From Streptomyces sp. CC208A (GTDB taxonomy: Bacteria; Actinomycetota; Actinomycetes; Streptomycetales; Streptomycetaceae), in assembly GCF_030010625.1 (NCBI RefSeq), contig NZ_JASCXN010000005.1, positions 248,001 to 312,000 on the forward strand: a stretch of 64,000 nt of DNA. Direction: 5' to 3'. Made by a program: the position numbers and the translations under genes. Position 1 is the first letter of the stretch, and each line of letters starts with the position of its first letter. Positions 26,348-35,000 of this stretch are shown in pieces. The notes below the pieces were generated by a model. It did no database searches. It saw only the letters and a program-made list of their open reading frames with translations, and was not told the DNA's origin.

Positions 26348-27283
26348 ATGACCCCCTCCACCGAGCCCGACTTCACCCTCCTGCGGGATGCTCTGGGGCC
26401 GCTCCGCGACCGCGAGCGGCTCGCCGAACGGCTCCTGGAGTCCTCCCGCAAGCACTCCTACGACCCCGACACCGCCCTCGACTGGGACGCCCCCTTCGAG
26501 GATGGCACGTGGTACTGGCCACCGGAACTGGTCTCCCTCTACGGCACCCCCCTGTGGGACCGGATGCCGGAGGAGCAGCGGATCGCCCTCTCCCGCCACG
26601 AGGCCGCCTCGCTCGCCTCGCTCGGCATCTGGTTCGAGGTCATCCTGATGCAGCTGCTGGTCCGGCACATCTACGACAAGCAGCTGACCAGCCATCACGT
26701 GGGCTACGCCCTCACCGAGATCGCCGACGAGTGCCGGCACTCGATGATGTTCGCCCGCCTGATCCGTAAGAGCGGCACCGGCGAATACCCGGTCCCCCGC
26801 GTCTACCACAACCTCGCCCGCGTCCTGAAGACCGTCTCCACCACCCCCGGCTCCTTCGCCGCCACCCTCCTCGGCGAGGAGATCCTCGACTGGATGCAGC
26901 GCCTGACCTTCCCGGACGAGCGGGTCCAGCCCCTGGTACGCGGCGTGACCCGCATCCACGTGGTCGAGGAGGCCCGTCACGTGCGCTACGCCCGCGAGGA
27001 ACTGCGCCGCCAGATGGTGACGGCACCGCGCTGGGAGCGGGAGTTCACCCGCCTCAGCTGCGGCGAGGCCGCCCGCGTCTTCTCCACCTGCTTCGTCAAC
27101 CCGGCCGTCTACGACGCGGTGGGCCTGGACCGCCGCCAGGCGGTGGCCCAGGTCCAAACGAGCGCCCACCGCCGCGAGGTCATGCAGGCCGGCGCCGAAC
27201 GCCTGACGGACTTCCTCGACGACATCGGCGTCCTGCGCGGCCCGGGCCGCCGCCTGTGGCGCTCGTCCGGGCTGCTGGCCTGA
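26348..27283 (+). CDS. AurF-like diiron oxygenase
   Basis: A 311-residue member of the AurF family (p-aminobenzoate N-oxygenase-like, PF11583). Diiron ligands are suggested by EIADECRHSMMFARL (near residue 127) and HVVEEARHVRYAREEL (near 208), with further acidic/His residues in SRHEAASLASLGIW. Family members oxidise amines or fatty acyl substrates. Here the gene is divergent from a second diiron protein and followed by a TetR gene on the same strand (40-bp gap). The lack of biosynthetic neighbours suggests a housekeeping or lipid-modifying function rather than antibiotic synthesis. That is inference only. Confidence 0.88.
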   Translation: MTPSTEPDFTLLRDALGPLRDRERLAERLLESSRKHSYDPDTALDWDAPFEDGTWYWPPELVSLYGTPLWDRMPEEQRIALSRHEAASLASLGIWFEVILMQLLVRHIYDKQLTSHHVGYALTEIADECRHSMMFARLIRKSGTGEYPVPRVYHNLARVLKTVSTTPGSFAATLLGEEILDWMQRLTFPDERVQPLVRGVTRIHVVEEARHVRYAREELRRQMVTAPRWEREFTRLSCGEAARVFSTCFVNPAVYDAVGLDRRQAVAQVQTSAHRREVMQAGAERLTDFLDDIGVLRGPGRRLWRSSGLLA

Positions 27284-27323
27284 GCGACACGCAAAGCCCC
27301 CGGGCCGGGACTACGCTGCCGGT

Positions 27324-28046
27324 ATGACGAGCGCCGCCTCTCCCGCGTACCGACGGCTCAGTGTCGAGGAGCGGCGCGGCCAGCTCCTGGAGGCGGCGCT
27401 CGGGCTCTTCGCTCACCGGGCGCCCGAGGACGTGTCGCTCGACGACGTCGCCGAGGCGGCCGGAGTCTCGCGGCCGTTGGTGTACAGGTACTTTCCCGGC
27501 GGGAAGCAGCAGCTGTACGAGGCGGCGCTGCGGTCCTCCGCCGACGCGCTGCACCGGTGCTTCGCCGAGCCGCAGGAGGGGCCGCCCACCGTGCGGCTCG
27601 GGCGGGTGCTCGACCGGTATCTGGACTTCGTGGACGGGCACGACGCTGGGTTCAGTGCGCTGCTGCGGGGCGGGAGCGTCGTGGAGACCTCCGCGACCAC
27701 GGCGATCGTGGACGAGGTGCGGCGGGCCGCGGCCGAGCAGATCTTCCTGCACCTGGGGGCGGAGCGGCCGGGGCGGCGGCTCGGGATGCTGGTCCGTACG
27801 TGGATCGCGGCCGTCGAGGCGGCCTCGCTCATCTGGCTCGACGAGGGGAAGTCACCTTCCGCCTCCGAGCTGCGGGACGGGTTGGTCGACCAGCTCGTCG
27901 CCGTGCTCGTCGCGGGTGCGGCAGGGGACGAGGAGACCGCCGGGGTGGTGCGGCGGCTGCTCGCCCAGGAGCGACCCGGCGGGCCCGTGGCGGACCTGGC
28001 GCGGCGCCTGCTGCCGCTCGTCGGCGAGGCGGCCCGGCTGCTGTGA
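27324..28046 (+). CDS. TetR/AcrR family regulator of the diiron cluster
   Basis: A 240-residue TetR-family protein. The DNA-binding domain shows RRGQLLEAALGLFAHRAPEDVS and DDVAEAAGVSRPLVYRYFPGGKQQLYEAAL. The C-terminal ligand domain contains LLRGGSVVETSATTAIVDEVRR and a TWIAAVEAASLIWLD helix, as in TetR regulators of lipid-related genes. The ATG has no ribosome-binding site but TACGCT lies about ten bases upstream, pointing to a leaderless transcript. Its location suggests control of the AurF-like and ferritin-like genes through the TTGACG palindrome. Confidence 0.9.
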   Translation: MTSAASPAYRRLSVEERRGQLLEAALGLFAHRAPEDVSLDDVAEAAGVSRPLVYRYFPGGKQQLYEAALRSSADALHRCFAEPQEGPPTVRLGRVLDRYLDFVDGHDAGFSALLRGGSVVETSATTAIVDEVRRAAAEQIFLHLGAERPGRRLGMLVRTWIAAVEAASLIWLDEGKSPSASELRDGLVDQLVAVLVAGAAGDEETAGVVRRLLAQERPGGPVADLARRLLPLVGEAARLL

Positions 28047-28063
28047 CCTCCCGTGGTGGGGGG

Positions 28064-28348
28064 GTGAGAAACGAGCTCCCCTTCCGTGGCGGCCCGCTCG
28101 ACGGGCGGGTCCTGCCGATCCCGCTCGGCCCGACCGGCCGCCTGCCGAAGTGGTACGAGGCGCCGGTGCCGGCCCACGACGGCCGACCGCCCATGGTGTA
28201 CGCGTACCGGCGCGAGCCCGCCGGGTACACCAAGCGGCTGGGTCTACGAGTACGCCCCCCGGGGGGGGCGCGGGCGGCGCGAGCTGAAGACGACACGGCG
28301 CTGCGGGTGCCATCCTGGGGGCGAAGTCCGACTTCGGCCCCAGGATGA
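28064..28348 (+). pseudogene. Frameshifted copy of the small FRGGPLDGR protein gene
   Basis: Starting at GTG 28064 it encodes VRNELPFRGGPLDGRVLPIP and continues to GYTKRLGL, nearly the same as the intact gene at 40812. There a 17-base deletion relative to that copy shifts the frame, so the conserved GWVYEYAP segment is now in another frame. The deletion removed the interval between two GCGGCTGGG repeats that are still present in the intact copy. After the shared GCGCGAGCTGAAG the sequence switches to a PBP-like relic. The frame runs to 28348 but the C-terminus is chimeric. Confidence 0.82.
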
Positions 28349-28374
28349 GCCCTGACCAGTCGGCGCTCTCCTCC
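28289..28374 (+). pseudogene. Relic of a PBP transpeptidase gene
   Basis: These 86 bases align with 24091-24177 of the class B PBP gene with about 11 mismatches and one single-base deletion, including exact blocks GCTGCGGGTGCC and GGCGCTCTCCTC in the same order and spacing. They correspond to the TLRVPSW...MSPDQLALSS region near residues 300-328 of the transpeptidase. No more of the domain is present. It is joined directly to the small-gene copy at 28289. Confidence 0.72.
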
Positions 28375-28501
28375 ATGTCAGGACCGAAGCAGAGCAGGTC
28401 GGCCGCCGCCTCCCGCAGCAGCTCCGGATCATCGGGGCGCCGCGGGCAACGGAGTCACGGGCAACGGCTGACGAGTCGTCCCTCGTCTGCCTCCTCATGC
28501 C

Positions 28502-28541
28502 GGAAGGCCCCGCCGAATGTCTCCATTCGGCGGGGCCTTCC
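28502..28541. terminator. Bidirectional hairpin terminator
   Basis: Perfect 18-bp stem (28502-28519 with 28524-28541) around a TCTC loop. It lies between the left repeat/pseudogene and the minus-strand immunity gene, and probably ends the toxin-immunity transcript. Confidence 0.92.
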
Positions 28542-28567
28542 TCGTTTCCCCGAAGCCTCACGGGGCT

Positions 28568-28993
28568 CTAGGCGTCGCCCGCCTGCCCGAGAAGCTCGGC
28601 GACCTCGGTTCGGCGCCAATCCCATTGAGGATACTTCTCGATCAGATCGAGGAACTCGGCGAACTCGATGACATCGCCGTAGTCCGTGTCGATGAGACCG
28701 GAGAAGCCCCGGAGCACGTAGGACAAGAACATGCGCGCCGCGTCCATGGACTGACAGGACACGTAGATCGCATGGGGTTCCGCCCCGGTCCTCCGCCTCG
28801 CCTCTTCGATCTCCTCGGGCTCGAAGTCCGAGAGGACATCGCCCGAGAAATCGAGAGCGTATGAGTTCCCGTTCCAGTGGAGGAAGTCTCCTTCACTGAG
28901 CGGGTCCTCCTCGGTCCCGAGGGACCGCACCTTGGTCTCGATGGCAGCACACTCCTGTGTGCTCGCCAGCAGGACGACAGAGGGCCAGGACAC
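28568..28993 (-). CDS. Putative immunity protein of the RHS toxin
   Basis: A 141-residue, strongly acidic, soluble protein (many D and E, for example FEPEEIEEARRR and DTDYGDVIEFAEFLDLIEKY) with no signal peptide. It begins with a GTG at 28993 preceded by a very strong GGGGGAGG site, 16 bp after the stop of the RHS toxin gene. Location immediately downstream of the variable toxin tip, small size and low pI are the hallmarks of cognate immunity proteins in polymorphic toxin systems. I do not recognise its immunity family. It would bind and block the C-terminal nuclease-like domain in the cytoplasm. Confidence 0.75.
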   Translation of the reverse strand: MSWPSVVLLASTQECAAIETKVRSLGTEEDPLSEGDFLHWNGNSYALDFSGDVLSDFEPEEIEEARRRTGAEPHAIYVSCQSMDAARMFLSYVLRGFSGLIDTDYGDVIEFAEFLDLIEKYPQWDWRRTEVAELLGQAGDA

Positions 28994-29009
28994 CGTTACC
29001 TCCCCCTTC

Positions 29010-32000
29010 TCATGGGGCGATCACCGCCAGGAGCTCTTCGAGATCGGTCGTGACCATCTGACCGGCCCGCTCCTGCCCCCGGACGACCGACGGCTTCAAC
29101 CTCTTGCTCGGCCAGATGAAGCTGATGACCGGGTAATCGGTCGCCGACTCATAGCGAGTGTGATCCTTCATGGAGCCGTTGCCTCCGCCGGTCTTCACCT
29201 GGATCACCGCGTTACGCGTCACGATGTCGAAGTCGGTGATGTGCTTCCCGTCGGAGCCGACGATCTTGATCTCGACAGCCCTCACGTGGCCAGGGTATCG
29301 GGCCTCGATAGCGGCGACGAGCTCAGGAACTCCGGGGTCCGAGGGCGTGCCCACGTAGGACGGAGCGCTGTCGGCGCCGCCGTTGGCCGGGCAGGTGTCG
29401 TTGTGGACCAGGACAGGCGCCGCACCCGCCAGCACGTAGTACGTGTGCAGATCGCCGACGGTCATGTTGTGGACCGTGGCGTCCGTCGCCGTCCAGCGCT
29501 GGACGCCAGTGATCTGGACGTGCGTACCAGCGCTGGTCCTGAGCCACTGACCAGGCTCGAGATCGGTGGCATCGACCCACTGGCCCAGCTCGGGAACCCA
29601 GAACGGATGCTCGGCGGTCGCCGTGATCCGGTCCGTCTTCGCGCCTGCCTTGCCGTCCGTGTCGACGGTGATCTTGATCAGGTGCTTGAGGCCCTGACCC
29701 TTGATCTCGGCGGTGACCGGTTCAACGCGGGTCTCCCCGGTTGCCGGGTCGGTCGCGAGAACCTTGTCGCCGGCCTTGACCTTCTCGATCGGCTTGGCGG
29801 AGCCGTCGGCCATCAGGACCATCGTGCCGGGCACGAAGCTGTTGCAGCCGGGCGGGTCGGCCTTGCCGGCACCGCCGCTGCCACTGCTGCCACCGTTGCT
29901 GCGGGCGGAGGCACCGGACTTGCCGCCGCCTCCACCACCGGAACTCTTGCCTCCGCCTCCACCACCGGAGCTCTTGCCTCCGCCCTTGGTGCCGCCACCG
30001 GACTGGGAGGAGGACTTGGGCGCGGACTTGGTCTGGGCCTGCTTCTGAGTGGGGTTACCCGTCTTCTTCTTCGCGGCGGCCGCCGCATCGGCCTTTCTCT
30101 TGGCTGCCTCCGCAGCCTTCTTCTTCGCTCTCTGAGCGGCCTCCTTCTTGGCCTTCTCGATGGCGGCCTTCTTGGCCTTCAAGGCTGCCGCCTCGGCGGC
30201 CTTGGCTGCCTTGAGGACGGCCTCGGCGGCCTTCTTCGCCGCCTTGAACGACTGGATCGCGCTGATGGTGCGGTTGACCGCCTTGATGACGGACGGGATC
30301 TTGCCGAGCTTGGTCCACGGGATCGCGCCGATGATCAGGCTGCCGCAGGACCACATGTCACCGCCGAAGCAGGCCATGGCGTCGTTGATGCCGATGAAGT
30401 CCTTCAGCGTCTCCCACGCCACAGCGAGAATCACCGAGGAGAGGGACTTGCCCATGGTGGACTGCGCCTGCGCGACCTGTGCGGCGGACAGACCCGCGCC
30501 GGCGAGGGCCGCGGCCTTCTCGGAGGCGGTCAGGCTGACGGCGAGACCGGACGGGTCCGAGTACGTGACCGGATTGTTCTGCGCGTAGGCATAGCCGTTG
30601 GCCTGCAGCGGGTCGTTCAGGTCGAGCAGCGGGTCGGCGGACAGGAAGCGTCCGACCACCGGGTCGTAGAGACGGGCGCCCAGCGGCTGGAAGCCGGAGG
30701 CGTCGTCCCTGGTCTTGCCCAGGAACCCCTTGTGGGTCTGGAGGTTCTGACCCGCCGTGTCGGCCGCGCGCTGGTTGCCGAACGGGTCCTGCTTGCGCAC
30801 CCGGACCGGCATCCCGGAGTAGAGCGCGACCTCCGCGTACACGCTGCCCTGGTGGTCCATGGTGAGCGCGTTGAGCGCGTCGCCACTCGTGCCGTTGGCG
30901 TAGCGCAGGACCGCGCCACCGGGGGTCGCGTAGGTGCGCTCGGTGCGGACCAGGACGCCGCCCTGCTGGACGGTGACCTGCGCCTCGCCCAGGTTCAACG
31001 TGGCCTGCTTGCCCTGGATGGTCAGCAGACGGGCGCCGTCGGGGCCGTAGATGTGACGGGTGTCGTTCTGCGGCAGCCACTGCTGGGCGACCTGGGCCGC
31101 GTCACAGGTGGCGAGCACGATCGGTGTCGCGTTGGCGTTCACCGCACCCTGCACCGCGAGGCACAGGCCCGAGGCAACGTGCGTCAGCTGGCCGGCCGCG
31201 TTGCGCTTGACCTGCTGAGCGGTGGTGCCGTTGCACTTCTGCAGCTGGGCCGCGGAGCCCGCGGTGTTGGCCGCCGGCTGGAGACACCAGGTGTCGTAGA
31301 CCGACAGCGTGCCCAGGTCGGCGTTCGCCTGGCCCGGGGCCGGGGTGAAGCGCCATGCCTGCGCGACCGTGGCGTTACAGCTGTAGAGCTGGATCGGCTG
31401 ACCGGCGGCCGCCAGACCCGACTTCAGGTCGAGGCACTTCTGGCCGAGACCCACGTACGGGGTCTTGCCGTCGGTCCCGGCGCCGGTGATCCGGTCCACC
31501 TGACCGTCATAGGTCCAGGTCAGGTCCTGCTTGTCGCCGTTCTGGATCGAGGTGATCGACTTGGTCTCACCGGTCAGCTCGTACAGACGCGTGGCCTCGG
31601 CCGTAATCTGCGCACCCGCGGGGGTGGTGTAGGCCTTCGTCACCTTGGTCAGCGTGTGCGGCTGACTGCCATCGGTCTTGCCGTAGGCGTAGGTGCTGAC
31701 AGCGTCCTTGGCGGTGTTGCCGGAGAGGTCCTTCTCGGACAGCTTGGTCCGGTTGCCGAGCAGGTCGTACTCGTACTCCTGCCAGTAGCCGGAGCCGTCC
31801 GCGCCGGAGGCGACGTTGACCGTGCCGTCGGTGTTCTTCGGGTCGGCCGAGCACGAGGTCTGGGACTTGTTGGTCCACGCCTTCTTCAGCTGACCCAGCG
31901 GGTCGTAGGTGAAGCACTGGCGCTCCGCGATCCCGACGGACTTCTCCTGGATCGAGGTGACGTTGCCGGCCGGGTCGTAGGTGTACGCCCGGTTCGACAC

Positions 32001-35000
32001 CAGGTTGCCGCCGACCAGACTGGCGTCGCTCTTCTCGCGGTAGACCGACTGCTCCAGGAGCGCGCCGCTGCCCTCGTCGAACGAGCTCTGCGTCCACACC
32101 CGGTACGGCTGGGAGCCGAGGGTGGAACGGAGCACTTGGCCGTACGGGTCGTAGACCGTCTCAGAGCCGTACCAGTCCTTGCCGGAGACGGAAAGCGGCT
32201 TACCGTCCTTGTTGTAGCGGACGACCAGCTTCTCCGCGCCGAACTTGCCGATCGCCGGAAGCGTGGACCCCTCCAGCATGCCGTTGTCGGAGTACACGTA
32301 GTCGTACGTGTAGTCCTTGGCGAAGCCCCACGTGTCGACGATGGACTGCGGCAGAGACTGGGTGGTCGAGGTCGGCTGGTAGTCCTTCGTGTAGCCGTTG
32401 ACCTTCTGGGTGTACGCCAGGCCGTCGGTGTAGCGAGTGGCGGTGGCGGGCATGCCCTTGGCACCGGGCACGGTGTCGTACGTGTAGTCGGTCAGGACAG
32501 TGCCGGTGGAACCGCCCAGACGCTGTTGGATCGGCCGCGACAGCGCGTCATAGCCATTCCACACCTTCACCCCGCGGGCGTTGGTGATGGTCAGCGGGCG
32601 GTCCATGTTGTCGTACGTGGTCTGGGTCGTGCCCGAGTCCGGATCGGTGACCGTCTTGATGCGGCCGCGCTGATCGTAGGTCCACGTCCACGGGTGGGTC
32701 GGGTCGGTGGAGCTGGTCGCCTTCACGACCTGACCGCGAATGTCGTGTTCGTAGCGCGTCGACGTGAAGCCGCCGGGCGCCGCCGGGTTGAAGGTGTCCG
32801 TGCGGACGGTCCGGCCGAGCGCGTCGGTCCACACGCGGTAGGACGAGTCGCCCTGCGGCTGGATGACCTTCGACCAGTCCGCGCCGTACTCGTAGCGGAC
32901 GGCCCGCTCCGGGTACGCCTTGGACGTGCCCTCCTTGGTGGCCGGGTCCACGTACATCAGGTACGGGGTCTCCTGGACCACGCGGCCCAGACCGTCGTAC
33001 GTGTAGCGCGTGATGTTCGGGACGGTCGTGTCGGACAGCGGCGTGAACAACTCGCCCGGCTTGGCGTCCTTGGTCAGGTAGGCGTTGTTGGTCTGCCAGA
33101 CCTCACCGGAGCTGTTGTACAGCGTGTCGGTGACGAGCCAGCCGGCGTCGTTGTCCGCCTCCTCCAGCGACTGCCGCTCACGGCCGAGGCCGTCGTACAG
33201 CGTGACCGAGGTCTCGATCCGGTCCTCGTAGCCGCGCGAGTAGGTCGTGACGTACGGAGGCTTGCGGATCTTGAGGTTGGCGTCCTCGGGGTCGGTCTCC
33301 TCCTTCGGAACGGTGTAGACCGCGCGGAAGTCCGGCACACCGGAGCCCGGGGTGCGGCCGGGGGCCCAGGCTTCGGCCAGGCGACCCAGCGGGTCGTACA
33401 CGGCCTGGCTGACGTTGTTGTTCGGGTCTGTCGTCTTGAGGGTGACCGAGCGGCCCGGCTCCAGCTCGATGACGGTCTCGTGCGCCAGCGGGTTCTTCTG
33501 GATCACCTTGAAGACCTGGCCCGTCGGGGGGTCGTAGGTGATCGTGTTCGACTGCTGATTCGGGTCGGTCTGCCGGATGACCCGGCCAATGGCGTCGAAG
33601 CCCGTGGTGCCGTTGGTCTGGAAGCCGGTGCCGTCACCGTTCAGCGACCAGGACTCGGTGGCCAGAGCACGACTGCTCGCACCGAGCGCGGTGCCGTAGG
33701 CCGTGCCGTCGTACGCCGTGCGCACGCCTCCGGCGAGGGACGCGAGGTCGGCGAAGTTCGCGTTCGCGCACGTGGTCGGCGAGGTGAGCGCCTGCTTCGT
33801 CAGACCGATGAGGTTCTTGGTCGTCTGGTGCAGGTACTCCAGCCTGGTGCAGGACTCGTCGCCCGTCTTGCCGGTGTCACCGAACGACTCCACCTGGACG
33901 GGCAGGCCGTGCGTCGGCTCGTACGTCGTCAGCGTCCTGACCGTGCGCACGGTCCGCGGGTCGTCGGTGTTGGTGCCGGACGACTTGGTGTACGCGATCT
34001 CCTCGGGCTCCGTGACGCGCCAGGCCCGCAGCGGGCTCAGTCCGTCGCCGCGGTCGCGCCGGGCGAGTTCGGTCGCCTCGGGCTTGGTGACGCTGCGGCT
34101 CAGCCAGTCGGTGTCGGCGTCGGTCGCGTTGGAGTAGGTGAGTTCCTCGGCGATGCGGCCGGCGAACGGCTCGGCGTCCTTGGCGATCTCGGCGCCCGTG
34201 ATGTCCTTCACGGACACGGTGTCGCCCATGCCGCGGAAGTAACGCGTCACGGCCTTGGAGCGCTTGCTGCCGACGGCCGCGTCGTCGGTGCCGGTGAGGA
34301 CCGTGGTCTGCTCGAAGCCCGCGAACTGCGAGTAGGTCCGCGTGGACTTCTTGGTGAACTCGGCCTCGGCCAGCTTCCAGCCCGCGTTCTTGTACGCGTA
34401 CGCCGTCTTGGTGGCGTAGGCGCCGTCGACGTTCGGAAGCTCCTCGATCGACTCGACCACGTACTTGTGGAACCAGTCGATGTCCTCGACGTCGGGGTCC
34501 GGGTTCCAGTACGTCGGGTAGCAGAGACGGTTGTTGGACTTCAGCGCGGCCGTGTCCGTCTTGCCGGGCAGGCTGCCGGTGGCACAGCCGCCCTCGATCG
34601 GCTTGTACGTGACGATGGTCTCGCCGCCGTACTCGTTGATGACGCGCGCGACGCGCAGCCGGGAGAAGCCGGGGCGCTCCGGGTGGTACGCCTTGACGCG
34701 GTTCGGCATGTCCTCGGCGTTGGGCTCGAACCGGACCGGGTTGAGCGTGACGCTCGCGTCGGTCGAGCCGTTGCGGGCGTAGCCGGTGCGCTGGATGGAC
34801 TCCAGCCACAGGGCGGTGTTCGGGCCGGTCCTCAGCTCGGCGAAGCTCTGCTTGAGCTGGTACACGTCGACGACCTGGCGGGCGCTGGTGTCGGTGCGGC
34901 GCTGGGCCGAGGTGGTGATCTTGTCCAGGCGCTTGCGGGACCAGAAGGTCGGGCCCGCGTTCCAGCACATCTTGCCCTTCTCACAGCGCAGGTCGGCCGG

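Noticed and set aside
27852..28376. Minus-strand frame across the small-gene relic that reads MEESADWSGLILGPKSDF
   Set aside because: It looked protein-like, but the same reading arises as the antisense of the PBP gene segment, and the rest is low-complexity Pro/Arg sequence.
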